Assembly: GCA_013368325.1 (NCBI GenBank)
Contig: JAACJK010000227.1
Span: forward strand, 62,001-126,000
Source of the DNA: Ephemerocybe angulata
Lineage: Eukaryota > Basidiomycota > Agaricomycetes > Agaricales > Psathyrellaceae
Direction of reading: 5' to 3'
DNA length: 64,000 nt
This document shows, piece after piece, positions 22,318-34,211 of the stretch. The first letter of the stretch is position 1. Every line of letters begins with the position of its first letter. The notes below the pieces were generated by a model that saw only the letters and a list, made by a program, of their open reading frames with translations, did no database searches and was not told the DNA's origin. A program made the position numbers and the translations under genes.

Positions 22318-24343
22318 CGTCGTGGAAGCGGAAGGAAGCGGGGTGATGACGGATGAACGAAGTTGTGAGCTGGCGGCGCCTAATTATAACCGCCCGCCGG
22401 CATTTTAAAATTTCGCGTGACTACTATAGCACGTGTGCCGCACGTGCCCTTCGGCTTCTTTCCGGAATTCTCTGGAACGCTGGGCTTGACTTTGACTTCG
22501 ACCGACCGTTAGAGGACAAATATTCTCTTGCGCTTGGCGTGATCCTACATTCCTGTCGCGTTTTCGTTCGGTGCGTACATCCATCCATCCATCCATCTTC
22601 GACTTGGGTTGTTACCTCCACCTCCCCTTTCCCCCATAGTACTTCCCTCCCCTCACAGCACTCGCAACTGGATCTTGGCCTTATTACTACTGATTGATTC
22701 ATACCTCCGCTACGTTCCGTCTCGCTACATACATACATACTTGCAGCTCGTTACCCTCGTTCCTTTATCAATAACGGATTCCTTGGTCGCTTGGACTTCG
22801 GCGACGAGGTGTGGGATGGGAAGCGGATGGGTGCGCATAATTGAATGGGATATACTACCCTGGCGAGTATATTAGGAGTCGATAGCATTCGGGCTGTTTG
22901 GACAAGCGTACCCTGGATGCCTGAAGAGATTTTCTTGAAGCATATTGGAAGCGTAAGCTGTATAAAGAGTTTAACGAGTTCATACGGGTGATACTAAACA
23001 GTTGAACATGGCAGCGCACGTTCTACCCTTTCGAAGGGAGCTCGCATACCTTCGCTGGTGCCGGCGGACCGTTTTTCCTACACAGGTGGCACGATGTTAA
23101 GATGAGTTATTAGTAATGGTGTATTTGAGCCTCACCTTGCTTTCGATCAAAAAGGAAGAGAGGGTCAGTTCGTGATTCGACGGTTGGACGATCGAAGGGA
23201 GCGAAGTCTCGCGAATGCACTCGCGGGCTGAGATGCCCACTGCTATTGACAGAATACGGGCGATCTAGCGGCGCGTGCTCGCGCTTATTTAAATTGTCCA
23301 GTGGAGACTATCTCCGTGAAACGTGCACGGCGCTCATGCCTGTGGGCCCTGTCGGATGAGAATATTTCCTTCGCGCAAAACGGAACCGGAGTGGGAAAGC
23401 GCGATGCAGTTTCGCTCGATGTTGTGACATGTGGGTGTGCTTTGAGTGCTCATCGTCTACATTACGGCTTGGTGTTATGAAAAACGCGTTAAGCGCCGGC
23501 CCGGGCGCTTAACGTCTCGACACCCACATATGGAGATTGACAGCACATTTCCCGCTAGAATATGTCTCTGTCCAGATTATGCTCGCGGTTAGTATGACTT
23601 GCGTACTCTAAAGAGAAGCCAGAATACTCAGTTTTTAGCTCACGAGGGATTCTGTTCACTTGCTTCAATTTAAGCGGGCGTTCGTTTGAGTATCTGAGTG
23701 GTCGCTGTCGCCAAGGGTGCCTAGATGCAGTACGAAAGCGTCCTCAAAGACTCGTTTTCTAAGTGGCTTTGACATGGTTATTTTCGTATTCGGTGGTACG
23801 CGCTTGACCGTACATACAGCAGATTCATATAACCAACTGGAACTTGTTTATTTCTCAATGACGACCGCTTCACGACGAACGCAGGGGTGGGTAAGAAGGT
23901 GCGGCGGATGAACGGCGCCAGGGTAAGTCCCTGAGGGTACCTTCTAAGATGATCAATTGGTCGAATGTGAATGATGATAGTAGTGGAAGGGAGCCGGATG
24001 TGTTGGAGAACATGTGCATAATTGTGAGTGAGAGTGACGCTACACCCCCCGAGCGTGTGGATGAGGCTTCGAGCGGTTGATTGGAAGTCGAGGAGAAGCT
24101 TGGGATCGATAGTGAGCGTCAAGCATCGATTGTCCAATGAGTCGCGAGCAATCGGAGATGCTTGATGATCCCCAGGGTTTATTTCATATTTTAACTATCA
24201 GTGTACTCTCTCGCTATGTCCATGTTGGCTGCATTGGGAGAGGCTGGCAAATCTACGCTAGACTCCGCGTGTTGAATCTGCGCGCCGGAGACATAGAGCA
24301 TAAGTCAATGCTAACTGCGAACTAGGAGAATAGATGGTATAGA
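22318..24343. other. HSP60 upstream region and intergenic stretch with a strong hairpin
   Basis: The first 100-250 bp are presumably the HSP60 promoter; I could not identify a heat-shock element with confidence. CATC repeats lie at 22577-22595. A perfect 11 bp stem, CGTTAAGCGCC with its complement, lies at 23487-23514. No gene is recognised. Confidence 0.5.
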
Positions 24344-25080
24344 TATTTCTCCTACGGGTTCTACGTTGGGCGGAAGGATGGGATTAGACTGGAGATCTGA
24401 AGAGATGCATCAGGCTCATCTCACTGTGCTGACCAGGATCTGATCTGCTGTGAGTTAGTCGTGCACAAAAGCTACGCTTTGTCTCTCGAGTTTACGAGGA
24501 CGCATGTGAATTCCATTTGGGATCATGATATGGAGTTGACTACTTACATGAAGTAAAAGATTCAGAGCGGAAAGCACGAGGGAACGGGGAGAAAGAAGTC
24601 TATTTTGTTTGACAGAATGAGCACATTCTGTCGAAACATAACTACGGTGTCTATTTCAATGGGGGACCAGCTCCATATCCCTCATGCGCACGAGCATCCC
24701 GGCCCCCAGCATGTCTTGAGATCTCAACACCCACGTCGTGCGTCGTGCGTCGCGCAAGAACTCGAGATCGAGACGACGGTCGGGAAGAAAGATAAAGACG
24801 AGGGAGGGACTAAGCGAGGGGGTACGTACATGGGATTTGGGGAACTCGCTCCCGATGCGCCGAGCCCATCAGCCCGCTCACGATTCGTATCGACGGCCGT
24901 TCATTGAACGAGCGTCAATAAAGGCACAAGTCACGTTCGCAGCAAATGGCTGCAACGTAAGAAAGGTATATAACATCTGGGACGTACCTTGGAAGTCTCC
25001 ATCGCCGCCGCCGCCCACTCTTCTTGCGCACGCCGGGCGAGGGTTCGTGCGAGAGCGAGTGCAGGAGCAGCCCTTCAATG
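24344..25080 (-). repeat. arm B of the inverted segmental duplication
   Basis: Read on the minus strand this matches arm A. The importin fragment LLLHSLSHEPSPGVRKKS lies at about 25073-25019, followed directly by the sequence that lies at about 10966-11626 in arm A. The match stops at 24344, after GTAGAACCCGTAGGAGAAAT. The importin frame is broken here, so this is a derived copy. Confidence 0.85.
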
Positions 25081-25401
25081 GGCTTCTTTTCTTCCCTTCT
25101 TCGACTCTGTGACTTCTTTCTATGTATGTTCGTTCGTTCATTTGACTTCGTTCGTGCTTCTTTTCTTATATGTTCGGTCGTTCGGGAATTCGGGCGCTCG
25201 ACTTCGTGGGACCACTTCGGATCAGCCGTCCCAAATAAGATAATCGTCTTCCTTCACTCACTCTCTCCTCTCTCTTCCTTCCCTCTCCATCCGATTCCTG
25301 CCCTCTCCAGAGTACCCATTGATCCCGCTCAGATACGACCGCCCGGACGCGAGCGATGGAAACCAGCATGTGTTTTGAGTGTAGGCCTCTTGGGACGTCT
25401 A

Positions 25402-25710
25402 CTATCGTTACCCTGTTGTTCGGACAATCGCTCAGTCGGACGTCACGCCTGTGTCACAGTCCCGTCCGATCACTTTGAGCTGATGGCCAGCCAAAACGAC
25501 TGTCCGAACATCCAATGTGTGACAAAGGGTGACAATCTACCCAATATCTCGTCCTTCAAAACAAGCTCCTCGTTCCGGGAAAAAGCGCAAAACCCTCACC
25601 GATAGTCACCAGGAACACATTGGCAAAGTCTCGAGACTATCGCCCCTAAATTGCGGGAGAAACACAATCTGTCCGATTCACTGGTTGTCCGAACAACAGG
25701 GTAACGATAG
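25402..25710. mobile_element. 309 bp mariner-like MITE
   Basis: Perfect inverted ends begin CTATCGTTACCCTGTTGTTC and continue to GGACAA, 26 bp in all, and are flanked on both sides by TA (25400-25401 and 25711-25712). Length, absence of coding capacity and the TA duplication fit a Tc1/mariner-type miniature element. Confidence 0.88.
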
Positions 25711-25712
25711 TA

Positions 25713-26737
25713 CTGCTCGCTCCATGGTGGTGACGTCGATCACACCGGGGGCGGTAGTTCGTTCGTACGATGTTCTCGTCTCGCACGTTCCTTCGTCCAT
25801 CCGGATTTCGCTTTTGTCCGTATCCTTCCTCGTTCCTCGTTCCTCTCTCCCTTCTGCTCGTATCTCGGGGTCTCCCGCTAGATGCTACGGGTCTCGCTCT
25901 AGCATCAGCATTTGTTCGTCTCGGGTTTTTATATATCTCTACGTCCTCTACGACTCGGAGTAAGGATGGATGATCCCCCTGCGTCTCTTCTACCTTGATC
26001 ACCCACGGCTATGCGACCTTTCCTTGCGATGCCATGGTGGGGCTCGTGTTGGTGCGGGTCCGGGGTTAGCGGTATGGTGGGGGAAATTATTTGTTCGATC
26101 TGTCGTTTGGGGCTTGGGAGGTTCGGTCACTGGGTGTTCGCTTATTTGCCTTTTGGTCGGCGTTCGTTCTTTGGGCAGTCGTTCGGTGGGTTTCTTGTTC
26201 AGTTGGTCGGTGGCGGTTCGGTCGCCTTCCTCCTCCTTTCTCCCTGTGCTCCCCCTCCTTCTCTATTGAGCGCGACGTGGGCATCGACTGCACCCCCTCT
26301 ACACGGGCGTATCCTTACAAGCATAGTTTATTTGCTACTTTTGCTTGCGATACAATTGTCTCGTTGGAGGGCCGCCACTTCATTGCCCTCGTCTGCTGAT
26401 CGCTATGAAAAGGAGAGGATGCGTCTGACGACCTCGTCGAGGGTGGCCGCTTGATATTACCTTGTCTAGCCGTGCTGTGAGGCTGTTCCGCGTGTATTCA
26501 TCGTTCGCCGTGAACGCGAATCGGTGATGCTTGCTGTGTTGGCGTCGACAGTACGGCTGACACCGACTTGAAACGCCCTTCCCTGTTCGGTTTGCTCTCC
26601 ACATTACCATTTATTATCTCGATTCACTATCGTCCTTACCTCTTTCTTTGCTTCTTCGCTCTACCCTCTTTTACCTCCTTTTATTTCTCCATCAATGACT
26701 AACACCCGCTCATTACAGAATAACCACACCAACCATA
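25713..26737. other. unassigned, possible gene body cut by the next element
   Basis: Several C/T-rich frames but no domain are visible. A candidate acceptor CATTACAG at about 26712-26719 starts a short exon-like piece (NNHTNH) that ends exactly at the CACTA-like element. Confidence 0.35.
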
Positions 26738-28284
26738 CACTATAAGCCATGTGCCCGGCAGTTCATGCCGGGCGCCTACTGGGCGCCACCGGGGATATCC
26801 TGGGCGTCCCGGGCAGCTGCTGGATGCAGACGGGCGACTGCCGGGTGTACTGGGTGAAGCCTGGGGGTGATCTGCCGGGTATCTCCCGGGGGTGGATGGC
26901 GGATGTGTACTGCCGGGGTGATGATGGGTGCGCCTGGGGAATGCCTGGATGACTGCTGGAAAGTACTGGGATGGGGCCGGGGGGTGGACTTTGGTGATTT
27001 CCTGGGGTTGAGATGGATAGACGCTACCAGCACAGGATAAGGATATCTGAGTAGTGAAAATATAAGTCTAATAGCATTAATCTAGATGTACCTGGTGGTC
27101 GACTTGAAGGCGGCCGGTGTTTTCCATGGTCGAAGTCAATTCAATCGGAGTCCAAATTGCGGGATATATTATGGCCAAATCACCGTCGATTACTTCCTGC
27201 CTCGGTTCTACCACTACCACCTTCTTCATCGACCACCCACTTCACGTTCACCGTCCGGAGTACACGTTAGGCCCAAATTGATAAGTCTTTCTATCTAACA
27301 GCCTTTCTATTAACATGTCTTCCCCACATCAGGGGCCTGATGTTCACAACGCAGCTACGCCCCACCCCACCCACCCCGCCGGCCCATTGAACCCTTTGGC
27401 CATCATTGAATCACCATTAGTGAACCTCGCCATTCGCTCGCCATAACTATCAAGGCCATCTGCAGCTTTTTGAACAAGGCGAGTTTCCTTTATCGGTGTT
27501 CCTCCGAGTCCTTCACTACTTATTGTCATTTGTTGGGTTGTGGTAACCGTTAGGCAATCTGCCTGTAGGCCCTCGAGTCTTTAAACCGGCGACCGCCTTT
27601 TGGCGTCTTGATCATTTCCCTCCCCTTTAGTCTTGGCGAGTCGCGACACGGGGGCCCCTTCAACCAGGTCAACTCGAGGACCCTCCAAGCGAACACCGGC
27701 GAGTACCGTTCGACGCGTGACGCCTGCCTATCCTTGAATCGTCGGTTCATATTGTTATTTCATGCCCGCTTTGGCCATTACCTATTTATTTTCATCTATG
27801 TATTTCTACGGTTACGATACTAGTGAATATTATGCCCATTTTCCCCTCTCATTGCCACTGGTTGCGTGCTGGGTCGCCCGCTGATCCCAGCCATATTTGA
27901 CTGGAATCTGACGGGGATACCAGAATAAAAGTGGCGGATTGTCCCTGGGTATCCGTCGAAACTCGACTGGAAATATACTGGGAGCCCGTCAGATACCCAG
28001 CTCATTTGACTGGGACCTCCCGGGTGCTTGCAAAACATCCCCGGGAAAACGGTCAAAAATCCGGTATTTCATGCTGGGGGAGTACCGGAAGAGCACCGGG
28101 CCTATACTGGAGTCCACGCATTGGGCTCCCAGGAGCTCCCAGCATATTTCTCCTGGGGATCCAGTACTTCCCCAGGCGAAATCCAGTAGAAACCCGGTAT
28201 AAGACTGCCGGAAAATCCGGTAGTTTCTCCTGGGCGCTTCCAGTAGAATCCCGGCATGAAATGCCGGGGACATGGCTCATAGTG
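26738..28284. mobile_element. 1.55 kb CACTA-like non-autonomous element
   Basis: The left end begins CACTATAAGCCATGT and the right end is the inverse (ACATGGCTCATAGTG). Both are followed inward by a small palindrome of the type CCCGGCA-TTCATGCCGGG. The 3 bp ATA flanks both ends (26735-26737 and 28285-28287). CACTA ends with a 3 bp duplication define the CACTA/EnSpm superfamily. Both subterminal regions (26750-26990 and 27850-28270) are dense arrays of CCGGG and TACTGG boxes. No transposase was found inside. Confidence 0.88.
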
Positions 28285-28287
28285 ATA

Positions 28288-28578
28288 GTCCCCCCACCCC
28301 CACCCCAACCCCTCGGCGCCACCGCATCCTTCTCCTCCTCCCGGCGGCCGCACACCTCCACGCATCCACCATCGTCATTCACATCGCGTCTGCAACACGC
28401 ACAGAACCAGACGGGGCTGAGCCGGCAGATTGCGGAGTTGGCCGAGGAGAGGGGGAGGCAGGGGCGGTTGTTGGGGAGGTTGGTGGATGTGCTTGGGGAG
28501 GGGGTGCTCGGAGAGGAGGGGACGGATGGGGCTTTGAGGGGGAGGGGGAAGCGGAGAGAGGGTGGGGATGAGAGTTAG
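28288..28578 (+). pseudogene. C-terminal exon-like fragment with coiled-coil segment
   Basis: This open frame directly follows the CACTA-like element. It is first Pro/Ser/His-rich, then has an amphipathic stretch LSRQIAELAEERGRQGRL and a charged end before the stop. It could be the 3' exon of a gene into which the element jumped. No family is recognised. Confidence 0.35.
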
Positions 28579-29614
28579 GTTTTGGTATGTCGATATTGGG
28601 GTTATCTATATGTCGTATAGCCGGATATGGTTTTAAGTTACTTGTAATGTTCTTGAATTGGGTATCGTATACGCGGCACTTACTTACGCTGAGCTGGGTC
28701 ATTGAGTGTTTGCTCCAACTGGTGGACAGCAGGTTGCGCAAGGAGCTATCGAAATACCTTCCGATGTACGGTCTGGATGGAACTCTGGCGCGGCGGTGTG
28801 ATCAATGCGGAGGATTTAATTCCGAGTCTTTCACCCATTCCTTGATCATGTCTCTAGTTCTTCTCTGAGGTTGGACGCTAAAGCATACGTACACCACCGT
28901 ACCCCCGTACCCTCGATCCAAGTCGTGCTTCACCCCACCGGACATTGAGATACACACACCTCCGTACGCTCATGCATGGATAACAGTGCCGGTCACAGTG
29001 GGCTGAAGAAATGCCGCATGATATACTTCCAGATCCATGCAGCTGTTGGAATTTCAATTCAATTTGAATTTGGAAGCCAGCCCGCCGTCCGGTGTAGACA
29101 CGGTATTTTTCTGGAGGACGACAGCCTTGTTATTGATATGTAGGTGTTGCCAATGTCAAACCTTTGACCTAGTGTATCGTGTTAGATGAGTCGTTTAAAG
29201 ATCACTATCAGGTGCAGGCCCGTAGCGCCGTAGCACCAAACGTGTGTCGCAGGTGCAAAGAGCATCTCTCAGTCCATTGGAATTATCTTTCGACCCTTTC
29301 GCGATCGGTACCAAGAGGTCCCATTATACCCACGGCCATTACCTGCCGGCGCGATGAAAACACCTGCAATCGTAAGCGCGACCGTCTAGCCCTCCATACA
29401 CAATAGTTACATTGAGACCGGGGGAAGGTGGTGGACATAGATCGGGTGGCACCAGACTTAAGGTTCGGTGACTTCATCTCTTCGGGGATTTCAGCCCGCT
29501 TGTCGCTCGAGAAACCCGATGTATAGTTCTACCAGGCATAAATAGCGGAATATACAGCCCAATTGTACTTCACCACCCCTGAATACAGTCTCCCAGTGAA
29601 AGCCCGATATCGCA
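28579..29614. other. intergenic, nothing recognised
   Basis: Short frames only. The last ~100 bp are presumably the promoter of the surface protein gene at 29615. Confidence 0.4.
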
Positions 29615-30306
29615 ATGCAGAAAGCCTTCTCCCTCGTCCTCGCCGCAGCGGTGCTCAGTGGTAAGTGGCGCCTTACTGAGTCACAGAAGTTATACTGATT
29701 TATCTAGTAGCCATCTCGGCCAACGACACCCCACCCACGACGACCGTGTCTACAACGCCCTCGACGATACAGACCCCGCATGCGTGCATTACTACCACTC
29801 GCCCGGCGTATTCTCAGACCACGATTGGGACGATTACGACGAGCGCATTCTTTATCAGCACCGGCGTCGACTGTGGGCCGAACCCAAGCTGCATTACCAC
29901 CACTCGCCCGGCGTACTCACAGACCACGATTGGGGACCTCACAACGAGCGTGTTCTTTACTAGCACAGGCTTGGTATGTCCCCCGGGCGCAGCCCCGACG
30001 CTCCCCCCGCCGGGGGAATGCGTTACCACCACTCGCCCGGCATACTCGCAGACCACGATTGGGAACGTCACGACAAGCGTGTTCTTTACCAGCACCGGCG
30101 TCGACTGTGGGCAGGACGGATCCGCGACGCCCTCCATAGGTACAACGAGTCCGACCGCAAGCCCAGCTCTCGCTGATACGCCGGGCCCGGGTAATTTGAC
30201 TTTGGAGGGAGCGCTTAAGACCGATGGAAATGGCGTCGGGGCGAGGGACACGTCGTGGGTTGGGGCCCTGTTGGTCGGGGTGATGGGTGCCTTCTACCTT
30301 GTTTAG
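29615..30306 (+). CDS. Ser/Thr-rich repetitive cell-surface protein, probably GPI-anchored
   Basis: Exons 29615-29660 and 29708-30306 (47 bp intron) give about 214 residues. The protein starts with a signal peptide (AFSLVLAAAVLS). It has three copies of a unit of the type C-[IV]-TTTRPAYSQTTIG ... TTS-[AV]-FF-[IT]-STG, beginning at nucleotides 29785, 29890 and 30019, each with a second Cys after STG. A Ser/Thr/Pro/Gly linker follows, and then a hydrophobic C-terminus (WVGALLVGVMGAFYLV) preceded by small residues, as in GPI-anchor signals. Such proteins sit in the plasma membrane or cell wall and are heavily O-glycosylated. The repeat number may vary between strains. The start of exon 2 could also be 29711, three bases later. 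Confidence 0.78.
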
Positions 30307-31497
30307 AATAGGCCCGACGTTCGATGCGGATGTTGAAGGGCGAAGCCTCGAAGCTTCGTCGTTGTGATGATTCATCCAATTCACTTGTATGCATATTTTC
30401 TCTGTGTTCAGATGGACTTTGACCGGCGGTCCCGGCCATACTCGGGCAGTACGATAGCTCGTAACTTAGGGTAGTGTAGCTGGAACGATATGTATCTAAG
30501 CGGCGCTTATTTACTATATTTCTACACCGTATTCACCCTCCCACTTGCATTTCGTACATGCTCAGTTCTCCCGACTACTCCGAAACATTTGTCTAGGATG
30601 TAGTAAGTTATCGTGATGCTTGATTTGTGTGGGTGTTGTGTTCATGGAACATAAGAACTCCCAGTCTATAATTTCCAGTACAGTCGTGACCTCCCACCTC
30701 TACTTCTACGGCGCCACTTCTTATGTGTGGCAAAAATTGTAGAGAAGCTTCACCAACTTGATCGAGAACCCAATAGTAGTTAATAGTAGTGGTGTGTTTA
30801 CAACGCATCTGAAATTTCAAGTCCGGTGAGCGGTTCATACATTACATTAACTGTCAAATGTTCCACTCCTCACGAGGTAAATACCGACGCAATGGGTACG
30901 CTGCGACACGCTTATGCAGTGATGAGCTCCCAGCTATTCCTTATTTCGGTGACATCAGGAAAGTGCTCCAAATGGAAATCTCGAGAATGTTGCAACTTTG
31001 CGGCTCGCTGATTGTGTCAGTAGCGGATACTGACACTGGATAGTGAAAACCTCGGATCAATTATGTAATCAGTCACATGTCGGGTCAAGTGACTGCAGGG
31101 AATTGCAGGGAATTGCTGGGGCGCCTCGTCGTGTCTCCCAATCCCTCATTTTTAGGCGCTTTCCAACTCTAAATTATGTATAGAAGCTTCGAGTGTATTC
31201 TCAGAACATAAATACAGTGTTTTATTGTCATAAAGGGATCACGAAGCATCTGGTGCGCCATACTGAATAGTTTTTGCGCAGGACATGTGCCGGATGCCCA
31301 TTATTCAACTTTCAGTGGATTTGGGGCCAATGGAGTGCTATAGAATCATTTTACCTTCAATACATGCTTTTAATTGCTCGTAATAAAGGTCAGTGGCTCA
31401 TTGAACTCTCGTTGAATTCAGTTGAGTAGTTTGGCTCGGATTTGGCCTGATATTGGCCCTGGAAGTCCAGACCACCTGTTCCCATCACCGTCGGGAA
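30307..31497. other. intergenic, AT-rich, nothing recognised
   Basis: No gene or repeat is seen. GAA at 31495-31497 is the left target duplication of the following MITE. Confidence 0.4.
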
Positions 31498-31854
31498 CAC
31501 TGCGTGGGTGGTGCGCTATTTCAGGAGAAAATAACTTGGAAATACTGTGGAAATACTCGAAGTATTTCTACATTATTTCTATAAGAAGTAGCCTGTAAAT
31601 ATGGATTTCATATTTCTAACCTATTTCAAGCCAGAAATATCGATGTATATACGCAATCCACTTCCCAATTTGAGCCCAGAAAACCAACAAATCATATTCA
31701 GTATTTACTTACTATTCTTGGTGCGAAATATCCTAAGAATAACGTTATGATTTCTCCAGACTACTTCACCCGGAAATATGGTGGAAATATATTGGCTATT
31801 TCCATGATATTTCTACCATATTTTCGGTGGAAATATGTGACCATGCACGCAGTG
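31498..31854. mobile_element. 357 bp CACTA-type MITE, copy 1
   Basis: Ends CACTGCGTGGGTGG and, inverted, CACTGCGTGCATGG; target duplication GAA on both sides (31495-31497 and 31855-31857). The interior is AT-rich and full of GGAAATA/TATTTCC boxes. It has the same length as and is clearly homologous to the copy at 40161-40517. Confidence 0.92.
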
Positions 31855-32698
31855 GAACTTCTGCCGAGTGTCCAGCATCAATCCGAGTATCCTTTGCCCA
31901 ATTTTGGGTTTTCTGAATGGTTTCAGGGCAGCGGGAGGCAGCGGGGCCAGTGTCCCGTTGCCCATTTCGGAAAACCCTCAGATAATTGTTAGCATAGGGC
32001 CCCCTGTGATCAAACAAGTGTCTGCACAGTGTTACTATTGTGCTCATGCCGTACTCCCAAGTTCCCGGCTATTGGCTTGCCTGGTAAGTCTCTCCCCTTC
32101 TTTCCTCTTTTTCCCTCCCTTTCCTCTTTTGGTAACTGGGTTATTTATTTATTTAGTTCTTTTCCAGCTACATACACCATCAGCGAGCCCAACTTTCTTC
32201 GAAAATATCACAGAAAGTTGCAACTTTCTCTCATTTTCCACACCTTTCCGAGAAGTCTCGGAATCAGATAGCCCCCCCCTGGAATATGCGCGAATGTTGA
32301 GGCATGTGCTAACATTTTTAAGATGTTGGAACATTGTTGTACGCTACATCGCCGTGCCCATTCCTCGTGCCCATTCATCACGCTTACGGGAAATCCAATT
32401 GAAAGGCATTATATGAATAGATTAAACGGTTATTAGAGTACCTCGGTTACAATGTAGATTAGAAAGAACATGAATTGAAGTTAACTACTTGAGAGGTAAT
32501 ACGTAGTCCATGCAAGTGAGAATGCTGGTGCAATGCCGCCGTTCAAGCCGAGACAGTATACCTCAATCCTCCATAGCGTCGAAGTCCATCATCCCAAGTA
32601 CCCCATTTCCCTCACACCCCTTGGGAGCGCCCGAAACCACTGAAGATCTGGACAGGGAGAAATAAGCAACTTAACGACAAGGGTAGATATATGATTTC
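31855..32698. other. intergenic, nothing recognised
   Basis: Short frames only; the right part is the 3' flank of the DUF6532 gene. Confidence 0.4.
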
Positions 32699-34211
32699 TT
32701 ACAATGCTTCCTTGTAAAGGTAGGCCATCAGCCGATGGTATTTGCTTGGGTACCCATTGGCAAGGCTCTTAAGCGCACTGAGGTGGTGCCCAAATACCGT
32801 GTAGTGGTGGTCAGCGTCAAATTTGACGGATTCGCGACGGCCATACTTCCAAAGGGAAAGCTCGGCACGAAGCTGATCAGATAAATAAGTGGGCGGTTAC
32901 GACAATCGGTAGGATAATGACAGACATACCATTGTGACCGCAAATGCGAGCATGGGGGCTGGTATCTCATTCTCCTTGCTACGAACCGGGTCTTCATCCT
33001 CAGGAATGGACGACGTGAATGGCTGTACTTCCCTTTGACCTACGGACCTCGGGTCCTTGAAGAACCACTGGATCATACTTAAAACCGCTCGGTCACGGTA
33101 CGGCTGATTGGAAAGTACTCGTTTCTAGATCAGATACGCCAGTGAGTACATCGACAATGGCGCAAGTGCAGTGAGCTGAACCATACCGTTTCGGGGTCCA
33201 CACCATACACGAATGTGTCGTTCAAGAGGAGATCATCAACTGTTTTCTTCACAGCACGTTCACCGCCTTCTCCCAATCCGTATCCAGCCTTCGCCTCGAT
33301 TTGTGCGACTCCGTAAACGGTCAGTCGGAACTTGGCGAACCGGGCCTTCACCTGAAAGAATTTCGTCGTAAGTGGGAGTGTCATAAATCGGAAACAGTCA
33401 TATTGGGAGCTCACTAAGTGTGCCAAAGTGTTACCGTACGAGAAACAAGCTCTGAATCGCCAACTTCTCGAGCAGAGTCCCTCAGAATCTCTTGGAAGAA
33501 GCGATCCAGGTTATCTGGAGGAGGATAGGCAGTGTCAAAGCAGACCTTGACCTCTCCGAGTTTAAACGCCTTCTTGATCGCTTTCTGAAGTCTTAGTGAC
33601 TGCATCTTGAGGGTGGGGTGTGACCCGTTGCCACGGACAATCTCGATACTGTCGCCTAACGGATCAAGTTCGTCGTCACTCCCACCGCCGGTGTTCATCT
33701 CGTCGCCTGGCTCCGAGGTCAGAGGGGGATTCTCAGCTTCATCATCGTCAAGTTTCTATGGTGGAAGTCAGTGGGTATAGATGCTCAGTGAAGGTGCGAC
33801 TGCGATCCGAGCCTTACCTGATCGTTGATGTTGACCCCGTGCTCGTTGTCCCATTGTGGTTGCTTTGGGATAAAAACACATGTGAGAACATCGGACAATA
33901 GATCGGGAATAGAAACGCCGCACCTCAGCCCTCTGCTTCTCTCTCTGCCTCTTCGACAACGCCGACTTGTGTGTCTCACGATTCTCCCTCTGGATAACCT
34001 TTCGTCAAACAGGCCCTCCCAGAATATCGCGTATAGCGGAATATAAGTCCTAGGTCCGGGTCCGAGGTCCGGTCCACAGGTCCACAATTGTCAAAGCAGC
34101 CGAAATCGGTTGTGATGACACCCTTTTGTCTTTTTGTAGTGCCCTCGACGACGTCTGTTGCCCCGGCGACGCTGGGGGACCGTTTATTGTAATTATTTGA
34201 CTTAAAATGCC

